64,000 nucleotides of DNA from Mesorhizobium sp. (GTDB lineage Bacteria > Pseudomonadota > Alphaproteobacteria > Rhizobiales > Rhizobiaceae), in contig SAQL01000007.1 of the NCBI GenBank assembly GCA_004020645.1, forward strand, positions 1-64,000, given 5' to 3'. The notes under the pieces are model-generated. The model saw only the letters and a program-made list of their open reading frames with translations, did no database searches and was not told the origin of the DNA. Below, one piece after another: positions 34,568-42,594 of this stretch. Each line of letters starts with the position of its first letter. Position 1 is the stretch's first letter. The position numbers were made by a program, and so were the translations under genes.

Positions 34568-34987
34568 ATGAAAAAGACCTATCACGGCAGCTGCCACTGC
34601 GGTGCGGTGCGTTTCGAAGCCGAAATCGACCTCGCCGAAGGCATCCGCAAATGCAATTGCAGCTTCTGCTGGAAACTCGGCTACCGGAAATCCTTCGCAG
34701 CCTATGAAGCCGTGCGGGTGACGGATGGCCGCGACCGGATGCGGGAATACAAGGCGACGCCGTCGAACTGGCCGGAAGGTGACATCAACCACTATATGTG
34801 CCCGAACTGCGGCGCGAATTTTCTCTCGCGCGGCTATCTCGACTTCATGGGCGGGAACTTCTGGGCGGTGAACGTCGCCTGCCTCGACGACGTCACCGAA
34901 GCGGAACTCGGCGCAGCACCGATCATCTACGAGGACGGCAAGCGCGACAGGCAGGACCAGGCGCCGGAGATTACTGCTTATCTATAG
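34568..34987 (+). CDS. GFA-family zinc protein
   Basis: 139 residues from the ATG at 34568 (GGGAGG 6-7 bp upstream). Glutathione-dependent formaldehyde-activating (GFA/CENP-V) family: zinc cysteines in GSCHCGAVRFEAE, KCNCSFCWKLGY and CPNCGANFLS. Some members speed formation of S-hydroxymethylglutathione from formaldehyde, but many are unassigned. Divergent from chrB across a 192-bp gap; formaldehyde or another glutathione adduct is possible as substrate. Confidence 0.88.
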   Translation: MKKTYHGSCHCGAVRFEAEIDLAEGIRKCNCSFCWKLGYRKSFAAYEAVRVTDGRDRMREYKATPSNWPEGDINHYMCPNCGANFLSRGYLDFMGGNFWAVNVACLDDVTEAELGAAPIIYEDGKRDRQDQAPEITAYL

Positions 34988-35003
34988 GCGCTGCTTGGTT
35001 GCG

Positions 35004-35041
35004 GCTCTTCCTTCTCCCACAACAAGGGGAGAAGGAAGAGC
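35004..35041. terminator. 15-bp hairpin between convergent genes
   Basis: GCTCTTCCTTCTCCC (35004-35018) and its exact complement (35027-35041) around an 8-nt loop ACAACAAG. Lies between the convergent GFA and dehydratase genes; likely a bidirectional terminator or rhizobial palindrome. No T-tract follows. Confidence 0.6.
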
Positions 35042-35047
35042 CAGCGT

Positions 35048-36853
35048 TTAGTGATTGTCCCGCGGCACGCCCCTGGTGTGCGCCACATCCTGGTATTTCA
35101 CCGCCGGCTTCAGCACCATTCCTTCGGAAAACTGGTCGACCATGCCGCGCTGGATCTCCTGCCATGGCGTCTGGTGCTCGGGGTAGTGATAGCCGCCACT
35201 GTTCTGCAGCTCGGCGCGCCGCCGCGTGATCTCGTCGTCGGTGACGAGAATATCGGCGGTGCCCTTGCGCAGGTCGATGCGGACGCGGTCGCCGGTTTTC
35301 AACAGCGCCAGCCCGCCGCCTATGGCGGCTTCGGGCGAGGCGTTGAGGATCGACGGCGAGCCCGACGTGCCCGACTGGCGGCCGTCGCCGATGCAGGCCA
35401 GCGCATGAATGCCCTTCTTGATGAGATGGGCCGGCGGCTGCATGTTGACGACTTCGGCGCCGCCGGGATAACCGATCGGACCGGCGCCGCGCATGAACAG
35501 GATCGTGTGCTCGTCGATGCCTTGCGCCGGATCGTCGATGCGGGCGTGGTAGTCCTCTGGCCCGTCGAAGACGATGGCGTTGCCCTCAAAGGCCTCAGGA
35601 TCGTTCGGGTTCGACAGATAGCGTTCGCGGAATTCGGGCGAGATGCCGCTGGTCTTCATGATCGCCGAATCGAACAGATTACCCCTGAGATTGATGAAGC
35701 CGGCATTGGCCTTCAGCGGCTCGGCGACAGTGCGGATGACATCCAGATTCTCGTTGACGGCCGCGCTGCAATTGTCGCCCATCGTCTTGCCGTTGACGGT
35801 CATGGCGTCGGGATGGGGCAACAGCCCGGCCTTCATCAGTTCGGCGACCACCGCCGGCACGCCACCGGCATGGTGATAATCCTCGCCGAGATATTCGCCC
35901 GACGGCTGCAGGTTGACGATAAGCGGTATTTTGAGGCCGACCTTCTGCCAGTCGTCATTGTCGAGCGGCACGCCGAGATGGCGGGCGATGGCGTTGAGAT
36001 GGATCGGCGCGTTGGTCGAGCCGCCGATGGCCGAGTTGACGACGATGGCATTCTCGAAGGCCTGACGAGTCATGATGTCGGAGGGCTTCAGATCCTCATG
36101 CACCATGTCGACGATGCGTTTTCCCGTCTCATAGGCGATCTGGCCACGCTCGCGATAGGGAGCGGGGATCGCGGCCGAGCCCGGCAGCTGCATGCCGAGC
36201 GCCTCGGCCAAGGAGTTCATGGTGGTGGCGGTGCCCATGGTGTTGCAATAGCCGGTGGACGGCGCCGAGGAGGCGACGATGTCCATGAACTCGTCATAGC
36301 CGATTTCGCCCGCCGACAGGCGCTGGCGCGATTCCCAGACGATGGTGCCGGAGCCGGTGCGCTTGCCCTTGTGCCAGCCGTTGAGCATCGGGCCGACCGA
36401 CAGCGCGATAGCCGGAATATTGACGGTGGCGGCGGCCATCAGGAGGGCCGGCGTCGTCTTGTCGCAGCCGATGGTGAGCACGACGCCGTCGAGGGGATAG
36501 CCGTAGAGCACCTCGACCAGGCCGAGATAGGCAAGGTTGCGGTCGAGTGCGGCGGTCGGGCGTTTGCCCGTCTCCTGGATCGGGTGGCACGGGAACTCGA
36601 AAGGGATGCCGCCCATCGAGACGATGCCCTCGCGCACGCGCTTGGCCAGTTCGAGATGATGGCGGTTGCAGGGCGACAGATCCGAGCCGGTCTGGGCGAT
36701 GCCGATCAGCGGCTTGCCCGACATCAGTTCGGCCCGCGTCAGCCCGTAATTCAGGTAGCGCTCGAGATAAAGCGCCGTCATCCCCGGATTGTCGGGATTG
36801 TCGAACCACTCCTGCGAGCGAAATTTCTTTTTGTGTGTGGGGGCGCCGGCCAT
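35048..36853 (-). CDS. IlvD/Edd-family sugar-acid dehydratase
   Basis: 601 residues (ATG at 36853 chosen because GGAG lies 6 bp upstream; another ATG directly precedes it). Iron-sulfur ligand cysteines are visible: Cys62 in SPCNRHH, GCDKTTP near residue 130 and [13 protein letters not shown] near 200. [14 protein letters not shown] and [14 protein letters not shown] segments are also conserved. It groups by eye with the pentonate dehydratases (L-arabinonate/D-xylonate type of Rhizobium) rather than with IlvD. Removes water from a sugar acid to give a 2-keto-3-deoxy acid. Stands alone, with the CoxG-like gene divergent. Confidence 0.85.
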   Translation of the reverse strand: MAGAPTHKKKFRSQEWFDNPDNPGMTALYLERYLNYGLTRAELMSGKPLIGIAQTGSDLSPCNRHHLELAKRVREGIVSMGGIPFEFPCHPIQETGKRPTAALDRNLAYLGLVEVLYGYPLDGVVLTIGCDKTTPALLMAAATVNIPAIALSVGPMLNGWHKGKRTGSGTIVWESRQRLSAGEIGYDEFMDIVASSAPSTGYCNTMGTATTMNSLAEALGMQLPGSAAIPAPYRERGQIAYETGKRIVDMVHEDLKPSDIMTRQAFENAIVVNSAIGGSTNAPIHLNAIARHLGVPLDNDDWQKVGLKIPLIVNLQPSGEYLGEDYHHAGGVPAVVAELMKAGLLPHPDAMTVNGKTMGDNCSAAVNENLDVIRTVAEPLKANAGFINLRGNLFDSAIMKTSGISPEFRERYLSNPNDPEAFEGNAIVFDGPEDYHARIDDPAQGIDEHTILFMRGAGPIGYPGGAEVVNMQPPAHLIKKGIHALACIGDGRQSGTSGSPSILNASPEAAIGGGLALLKTGDRVRIDLRKGTADILVTDDEITRRRAELQNSGGYHYPEHQTPWQEIQRGMVDQFSEGMVLKPAVKYQDVAHTRGVPRDNH

Positions 36854-37010
36854 CATGATCTCCGTATTTGTATGACAAATCGATATGACAACGGGCGAGA
36901 GCAGGCAAGAGGCACGCGCCATCCGATTCCGGACTTTGGTGCGATAGACATGCGTCTACCCCCACGCTAGACCGGATCGGGGTTTGTCAATTTGTATCCG
37001 GGAGATTTTG

Positions 37011-37460
37011 ATGGCTTTGGTGATCGAAGGCGAGGAACGCATCGCCGCACCCCTGCAAAAGGTGTGGGAAGCGCTGAACGATCTGGACGTTCTGAGACAG
37101 ACCATCCCCGGCTGCCAGAGCCTCGAAAAGAAGTCGGACACCGAGATGGCGGCGACCGTGGTGGTCAAGATCGGCCCGATCAAGGCGACGTTCAACGGCG
37201 AGGTGACACTCAGGAATCTCAACCCGCCGCATTCCTACACCATCCAGGGCGAGGGCAAGGGTGGCGTCGCCGGCTTCGCCAAAGGCGGCGCCGATGTGAC
37301 GCTGACCGCCGACGGCCCGGGGGCGACGATCCTCAGATATGCGGCCAAGGCCGATGTCGGCGGAAAAATCGCCCAGCTCGGCAGCCGGCTGATCGAATCG
37401 ACGTCGAAGAAACTGGCTGGGCAGTTTTTTTCGAGTTTTGGCGAGAAGGTCGGCGGCTGA
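37011..37460 (+). CDS. CoxG-like SRPBCC-fold protein
   Basis: 149 residues from the ATG at 37011 (GGGAG 6 bp upstream). CO dehydrogenase subunit G family: IEGEERIAAPLQKVWEALNDLDVLRQTIPGCQSLE, TATVVVKIGPIKATFNGEV-type strand and ADGPGATILRYAAKADVGGKIAQLGSRLI. CoxG helps CO dehydrogenase or other membrane-linked molybdenum hydroxylases; no such hydroxylase genes are in the window, so this copy is an orphan. Divergent from the dehydratase gene. Confidence 0.85.
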   Translation: MALVIEGEERIAAPLQKVWEALNDLDVLRQTIPGCQSLEKKSDTEMAATVVVKIGPIKATFNGEVTLRNLNPPHSYTIQGEGKGGVAGFAKGGADVTLTADGPGATILRYAAKADVGGKIAQLGSRLIESTSKKLAGQFFSSFGEKVGG

Positions 37461-37462
37461 GG

Positions 37463-37612
37463 CCCTCCCCCCATGAGGGGAGGGTGGCCCGCAGGGCCGG
37501 GTGGGGTCGGTGGCGACGCGCTCCGACATTTCTTTCGTAAAAGGTCGAGGCGGTTGAGACGACCCCTCCCGCCGTGCTTCGCGCGGCACCCTCCCCTCAA
37601 GGGGGAGGGATC
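37463..37612. repeat. composite palindromic intergenic element
   Basis: Between coxG and mrp (convergent). Left hairpin CCCTCCCCCCATGAGGGGAGGG near 37466 and right hairpin CACCCTCCCCTCAAGGGGGAGGG near 37590, with a GGGCC-rich middle and GTGCTTCGCGCGGCAC stem. Looks like a rhizobial repeat mosaic and probably serves as terminator for both genes. Confidence 0.6.
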
Positions 37613-38801
37613 ACTCGAACACGATGCTTGGAACGGCGGCATCGGCCGCGCCGCGTTCTTCGTTGACCCTGCCCCAGACGTTCGAGGCGATGTCGCGGTA
37701 GATCTTCGCCTCGGCGCTATCGGGCTTCGAGACCACCACCGGCGAGCCGGCATCGGAGCTTTCGCGGATGCCCATCTCGAGCGGCACTTCGCCGAGGAAG
37801 GTGACACCGAGACGCTCGGCCTCGCGGCGCGCGCCGCCATGGCCGAAGATGTCGTAGCGCTTGCCGGTGTCGGGGGCGAGGAAATAGCTCATATTCTCGA
37901 CGATGCCTAACACAGGCACGTCGACCTTCCTGAACATGTTGAGGCCTTTTCGCGCGTCGATCAGGGCCAGATCCTGCGGCGTCGAGACGATGACGGCGCC
38001 GGCCAGCGGCACCTGCTGGGCCATGGTCAGCTGTGCGTCGCCGGTGCCGGGCGGCATGTCGACGACGAGTACGTCGAGCGGACCCCATTCGACCTCGCGC
38101 AGCATTTGCGTCAATGCCGACATCACCATCGGCCCGCGCCAGATCATCGGCGTCTCCTCATCGACGAGGAAGCCCATCGACATGACCTTCAGGCCGTAAT
38201 TCTCCATCGGCTTCAGCACTTTGCCGTCGACGGTCTGCGGCCGGCCATGGATGTTGAGCAGCCGCGGCATCGACGGGCCGTAGATATCGGCGTCGAGCAC
38301 ACCTACCCTCAAGCCGTTGGCGGCGAGGCCTAGCGCGATGTTGACGGCGGTGGTCGACTTGCCGACGCCGCCCTTGCCGGAAGCAACAGCGATGATCGCC
38401 CCGATGCCGGGCACACCGCGCTTGCCCTGGCTGTGCGAGGCTGGAGCATGCGGGGCCGGTCGTGGCGCGGCAGCGGGTGCGGCCGGCGTGGGCCTGGGAG
38501 CGGGCCTTTGCGGAACCGGAGCCTCCATGCCTCCACCCTTCCTTTCCGCCGTCAGCGCGACCACGGCGCCGGCGACACCGGGGATCGCCTTGACGACCCG
38601 CTCGGCGGCGGCGCGCAACGGCTCCATCTCCTGGGCACGGGCAGCCGGCACGGTGATCGAAAAGAACACCTTGGCATCGGCAATGAAAATCTCGGAAACC
38701 ATGCCGAGGTCGACGATGTTGCCGGTGAAGTCCGGTCCGTTGACCGTCTTCAGGCGCTCGATGACGATTTCCTTGGTGACGTTTTCCTGGACGGCGGGCA
38801 T
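37611..38801 (-). CDS. mrp: Mrp/NBP35-family iron-sulfur carrier ATPase
   Basis: 396 residues from the ATG at 38801 (AGAGGAA 6 bp upstream). N-terminal DUF59/MIP18-like domain (about 10-85) with a Pro/Ala-rich linker (PRPTPAAPAAAPRPAP) to a ParA-type ATPase domain: deviant Walker A SGKGGVGKST, DADIYGPSMPRLL, DMPPGTGDAQLT. The CxxC cluster-binding motif typical of many NBP35 proteins is not seen at the expected place (VENMSYF is followed by LAPDTGKRY, not C-x-x-C), as in some alphaproteobacterial Mrp. Thought to help Fe-S cluster delivery. Confidence 0.9.
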   Translation of the reverse strand: MPAVQENVTKEIVIERLKTVNGPDFTGNIVDLGMVSEIFIADAKVFFSITVPAARAQEMEPLRAAAERVVKAIPGVAGAVVALTAERKGGGMEAPVPQRPAPRPTPAAPAAAPRPAPHAPASHSQGKRGVPGIGAIIAVASGKGGVGKSTTAVNIALGLAANGLRVGVLDADIYGPSMPRLLNIHGRPQTVDGKVLKPMENYGLKVMSMGFLVDEETPMIWRGPMVMSALTQMLREVEWGPLDVLVVDMPPGTGDAQLTMAQQVPLAGAVIVSTPQDLALIDARKGLNMFRKVDVPVLGIVENMSYFLAPDTGKRYDIFGHGGARREAERLGVTFLGEVPLEMGIRESSDAGSPVVVSKPDSAEAKIYRDIASNVWGRVNEERGAADAAVPSIVFE

Positions 38802-39043
38802 CAGCTTTTCCTCTGCTTTCCGCCTGAGATAATGCAGTTCCCGAACAGAACCAAGCGGCGGAACGACACGCACGAGGGCACGGCTTCAAAAAACTTGCGT
38901 CCGTTTGTGGGTCTTGCAGGAGACAAAACGTCTTTAGGGAAGAAGCACGCCGATCGCACATGGTGCGGTCGCCAGAAAACGAAGCAGCCCTATTTTGTTG
39001 CAGGGCTTCGGACGTGCTCGCCAGCAAGGAAAGGAGACCAATC

Positions 39044-39421
39044 ATGCTCGCAAACAGCAACGCAACGGCCAATCTCGCGGTGAAGGACCTGGCCAAGGCC
39101 AAAGCCTTCTATGAAGGCGTTCTGGGTCTGACGGAGGTTCACAACGAGGGGGGCGAACTGATCGTCTACAAAAGCGGCGACACCAGCATCAACGTGTATC
39201 GCTCGAAGTTCGCCGGAACCAACAAGGCGACGGCGGTGACCTGGATGGTCGGCGACGAGATCGAAAAAATTGTCGGCGCGTTAAGGTCGAAAGGTGTTGT
39301 TTTCGAACATTACGACATGCCTCACACGACGATCGAGGGCGACATCCACGTCGGTCACGGCATGAAGGTTGCCTGGTTCAAGGATCCGGACGGCAACATC
39401 CTGAACCTTGTGGACAGGTAG
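39044..39421 (+). CDS. glyoxalase/VOC-family protein
   Basis: 125 residues from the ATG at 39044 (GGAG 8 bp upstream). One VOC domain: NLAVKDLAKAKAFYEGVLGLTE, GELIVYKSGDTSINVYRS, HVGHGMKVAWFKDPDGNILNLVDR. Acts on unknown small molecules with a divalent metal; the terminal Glu and His ligand pattern is only partly present, so activity is not certain. Lies 96 bp before the LysR gene. Confidence 0.85.
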   Translation: MLANSNATANLAVKDLAKAKAFYEGVLGLTEVHNEGGELIVYKSGDTSINVYRSKFAGTNKATAVTWMVGDEIEKIVGALRSKGVVFEHYDMPHTTIEGDIHVGHGMKVAWFKDPDGNILNLVDR

Positions 39422-39517
39422 GCTTGGACGGCGGCGAAGCTTCGGCCGCATGAGGATTCGCCAAGCAAAAACAGCATGCATCTGGCGTAACCTCACTTGG
39501 CCGGGTAGCGTCCGCTC

Positions 39518-40417
39518 ATGATCGACAAGCTGGAATTCTTCATCGCGCTGGCCAGGGAAGAGCATTTCGGCCGGGCGGCGGAGGTGTGCGGCGTCACCCA
39601 GCCGACGCTTTCGGCCGGCATCAAGCAGCTGGAGGGCCAGCTCGGCGTGATGCTGGTATTGCGCGGCTCGCGCTTTCAGGGGCTGACGCCGGAGGGAGAG
39701 CAGGTGCTGGTGTGGGCGCGCCGCATCGTCGGCGACACCCGCACCATGCGCGAGGAGATGCGGGCGGCGCGTCACGGCCTCTCGGGGCGCATCCGCATCG
39801 CCGCCATCCCGACGGCTCTGGCCATGGTGGCGCGGCTGACGACACCTTTTCGGGCAAAACATCCCGGCGTCACCTTCTCGGTGCTGTCGCGCACCTCGAT
39901 CGAGGTGCTGTCGCTGCTCGGCAATTTCGACATCGACGCCGGCATCACCTACCTCGACAACGAGCCGCTGGGGCGGGTGACCAGCGTGCCGCTCTATGAC
40001 GAGCGCTATCAGCTGATCACCGCGGTCGGAACCCCCTATTCCGACCGCGACAAAGTGACATGGGCGGAGCTCAGCCAGCTGCCGCTCTGCCTGCTGACGC
40101 CGGACATGCAGAACCGTCGCATCATCGATCAGCATTTGGCCGAAGCCGGCACGCAGGTGCGGCCGACGCTCGAATCCAATTCGATGATCGTGCTGTTCTC
40201 CCATATCCGTACCGGCAAATGGTCGTCGATCATGCCGCTCAACCTCTCGGAAACATTCGGCTTTTCCGAGCCGATCCGGGCCATTCCGATTGTCGATCCG
40301 GACGCCAGCCACACCGTCGGGCTGGTGGCGACGCCGCGCGAGCCGCACACGCCGCTGGTCTCGGCGCTGCTGGACGAGGCGATGGCGCTGGCAGACGATT
40401 TCCGCGCCCGCCACTGA
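39518..40417 (+). CDS. LysR-family regulator of the formate dehydrogenase operon
   Basis: 299 residues. N-terminal winged helix (KLEFFIALAREEHFGRAAEVCGVTQPTLSAGIKQLEGQLGV) and a C-terminal substrate-binding domain (about 90-295). It lies directly upstream of fdsG on the same strand with a 134-bp gap that holds a palindrome, an arrangement like the fdsR-fds loci of other proteobacteria. Ligand unknown; formate or redox state is plausible. Confidence 0.9.
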   Translation: MIDKLEFFIALAREEHFGRAAEVCGVTQPTLSAGIKQLEGQLGVMLVLRGSRFQGLTPEGEQVLVWARRIVGDTRTMREEMRAARHGLSGRIRIAAIPTALAMVARLTTPFRAKHPGVTFSVLSRTSIEVLSLLGNFDIDAGITYLDNEPLGRVTSVPLYDERYQLITAVGTPYSDRDKVTWAELSQLPLCLLTPDMQNRRIIDQHLAEAGTQVRPTLESNSMIVLFSHIRTGKWSSIMPLNLSETFGFSEPIRAIPIVDPDASHTVGLVATPREPHTPLVSALLDEAMALADDFRARH

Positions 40418-40442
40418 GCTAGAGATTGCAGGCTGGACAGCA

Positions 40443-40463
40443 TCGATAGAAGATTTCTATCGA
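40443..40463. promoter_or_regulatory. LysR-type operator palindrome before fdsG
   Basis: TCGATAGAA (40443-40451) and TTCTATCGA (40455-40463) form a perfect 9-bp inverted repeat with centre GAT. It fits the T-N11-A LysR box and lies about 89 bp upstream of the fdsG start, between the LysR gene and its presumed target. Confidence 0.65.
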
Positions 40464-40551
40464 GCAACGGATCAGCTTTATTGATTTGGTGGGTTTCCTC
40501 TGATTTCCTAAGCACTTAGCGGAAGATTACTACGACCAGGGAGGGCGCTGC

Positions 40552-41031
40552 ATGACAATGCAGCCTGCAGGTACCGAGATCGCGTCGCGCACGGCGGCGA
40601 TCGTCCAGGAGCTGAAGGGCCTCGAAGGCCCGCTGTTGCCGATCCTCCACGGCATCCAGGAAGAGTTCGGCCATGTGCCGCAGGACGCGCTACCGGTGAT
40701 CGCCGAGGCGCTGAACATCTCCAAGGCGGAAGTGCACGGCGTCGTCACCTTCTATCATGACTACCGCAGCCACCCGGCCGGAAGGCATGTGCTGAAGCTC
40801 TGCCAGGCAGAAGCTTGCCAGTCGATGGGCTCGGACGCCATTGCCGCCAAGCTCAAGCAATTGCTGGGTATCGGCTTCCACGAGACCGCCCGCGACGGAT
40901 CGGTGACACTGGAGCCGGTCTATTGCCTCGGCCTTTGCGCCTGCGCGCCATCGGCAATGCTGGATGGCGAGGTGATCGGCCGGCTCGATGACGAAAAGCT
41001 CGACGAGATCGTTGCCGAGGTGCGCTCATGA
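40552..41031 (+). CDS. fdsG: NAD-dependent formate dehydrogenase gamma subunit
   Basis: 159 residues, NuoE-like [2Fe-2S] protein. Cluster cysteines in KLCQAEACQSMGS and VYCLGLCACAPSAML; the N-terminal helical part LPILHGIQEEFGHVPQDALPVIAEAL is typical. Transfers electrons between the molybdenum site and the NADH site. ATG preceded by GGGAGGG. Its stop overlaps the fdsB start (ATGA). Confidence 0.94.
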   Translation: MTMQPAGTEIASRTAAIVQELKGLEGPLLPILHGIQEEFGHVPQDALPVIAEALNISKAEVHGVVTFYHDYRSHPAGRHVLKLCQAEACQSMGSDAIAAKLKQLLGIGFHETARDGSVTLEPVYCLGLCACAPSAMLDGEVIGRLDDEKLDEIVAEVRS

Positions 41032-42584
41032 TCCCGCGCATCTACGTTCCCGGCGATTCCGGCGCGCTGGCGCTCGGTGCTGAAAAGGTCGCCAAGGCGA
41101 TCGAAAAGGAATTGGCCGATCGCGGCATCGAGGCCAAGATCGTGCGCAATGGTTCGCGCGGCGCCTATTTCCTCGAGCCGATGGTCGAGGTGGCGACAGC
41201 CAATGGCCGCGTCGCCTATGGGCCGGTAAAGCCGTCCGACGTCAAAAGCCTTTTCGACTGCGGCTTTCTCACCGGCGGCCACCACAAGCGCTGGCTTGGC
41301 GCACCCGACAAGATCCCGTTCCTGGCAAAGCAGACGCGGCTGACCTTCGCGCGCTGCGGCGTCATCAATCCGCTGTCGCTCGATCACTACAAGGCGCATG
41401 GCGGGCTGAAGGGCCTGCAGAACGCTGTGGGACTAGCGCCGGCCGATATCGTCAAGCAAGTCACCGAGTCGGGCCTGCGCGGCCGCGGCGGCGCCGGCTT
41501 CCCGACCGGCATCAAATGGAAAACGGTGCTCGAAACGACGGCCGACAAAAAATACATCGTCTGCAATGCCGACGAGGGCGACAGCGCCACCTTCGCCGAC
41601 CGCATGATCATGGAGGGCGATCCCTTCGTGCTGATCGAAGGCATGGCGATCGCCGGTGTCGCGACCGGCGCGACCAAGGGTTTTGTCTATATCCGCTCGG
41701 AATACCCGCATGCGGTGGCGATGATGCAAAAGGCGGTCGAGGTCGCCCGCCAGGCCGGCCTGCTTGGCGTCAATGTGCTGGGGTCGCCCAACGCCTTCGA
41801 CATGGAAATTCGTGTTGGCGCCGGCGCTTATGTCTGCGGCGAGGAAACCTCGCTGCTCAACAGCCTCGAAGGCAAGCGCGGCGTCGTTCGTGCCAAGCCG
41901 CCACTGCCGGCCATCCAGGGCCTGTTCGGCAAGCCGACGGTGATCAACAACGTCATCTCGCTGACCTCGGTGCCTGTCATCATGGACAAGGGGGCTGCAT
42001 TCTACAAGGATTTCGGCATGGGTCGCTCGCGCGGCACCATTCCGATCCAGATCGCCGGCAATGTCAGATATGGCGGCCTGTTCGAGGCGGCGTTCGGCAT
42101 GACGCTTGGCGAGATCGTCGACGACATCGGCGGCGGCACGGCGACTGGACGGCCGGTCAAGGCGGTACAGGTCGGGGGTCCGTTGGGGGCTTATTTTCCC
42201 CGCTCCCTGTTCGACACGCCTTTCGACTACGAGGCCTTCGCCGCCAAGGACGGGCTGATCGGCCATGCCGGCATCACCGTCTTCGATGACACAGCCGACA
42301 TGCTGAAGCAGGCGCGCTTCGCCATGGAGTTCTGCGCCATCGAAAGCTGCGGCAAGTGCACGCCGTGCCGCATCGGCTCGACGCGCGGCGTCGAGACGAT
42401 CGACAAGATCGCCAGGGGTATCGAGCCGGAAAAGCAGATCGAGCTGGTGACCGACCTCTGCAACACGATGAAGTTCGGTTCGCTCTGCGCGCTGGGTGGC
42501 TTCACGCCCTATCCGGTGATGAGCGCAATCAACCACTTCCGCGATGATTTCAAGCCGGCGCCGGTCGCCGAAGCAGCAGAATAG
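41028..42584 (+). CDS. fdsB: NAD-dependent formate dehydrogenase beta subunit
   Basis: 518 residues, NuoF-like. N-terminal thioredoxin-like part (about 1-110), then the FMN/NADH-binding GRGGAGFPTGIKWK and GAGAYVCGEETSLLNSLEG motifs, and the 4Fe-4S cysteines in ESCGKCTPCRIGSTRG. Reduces NAD+ with electrons from the alpha subunit. Translationally coupled to fdsG; the alpha start lies 10 bp after its stop. Confidence 0.95.
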   Translation: MIPRIYVPGDSGALALGAEKVAKAIEKELADRGIEAKIVRNGSRGAYFLEPMVEVATANGRVAYGPVKPSDVKSLFDCGFLTGGHHKRWLGAPDKIPFLAKQTRLTFARCGVINPLSLDHYKAHGGLKGLQNAVGLAPADIVKQVTESGLRGRGGAGFPTGIKWKTVLETTADKKYIVCNADEGDSATFADRMIMEGDPFVLIEGMAIAGVATGATKGFVYIRSEYPHAVAMMQKAVEVARQAGLLGVNVLGSPNAFDMEIRVGAGAYVCGEETSLLNSLEGKRGVVRAKPPLPAIQGLFGKPTVINNVISLTSVPVIMDKGAAFYKDFGMGRSRGTIPIQIAGNVRYGGLFEAAFGMTLGEIVDDIGGGTATGRPVKAVQVGGPLGAYFPRSLFDTPFDYEAFAAKDGLIGHAGITVFDDTADMLKQARFAMEFCAIESCGKCTPCRIGSTRGVETIDKIARGIEPEKQIELVTDLCNTMKFGSLCALGGFTPYPVMSAINHFRDDFKPAPVAEAAE

Positions 42585-42594
42585 GAGTCTCGCT

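Noticed and set aside
35051..36970. 639-codon plus-strand ORF opposite the dehydratase
   Set aside because: Shadow of the IlvD/Edd-type gene; Arg/Val/Gly-rich composition without domains.
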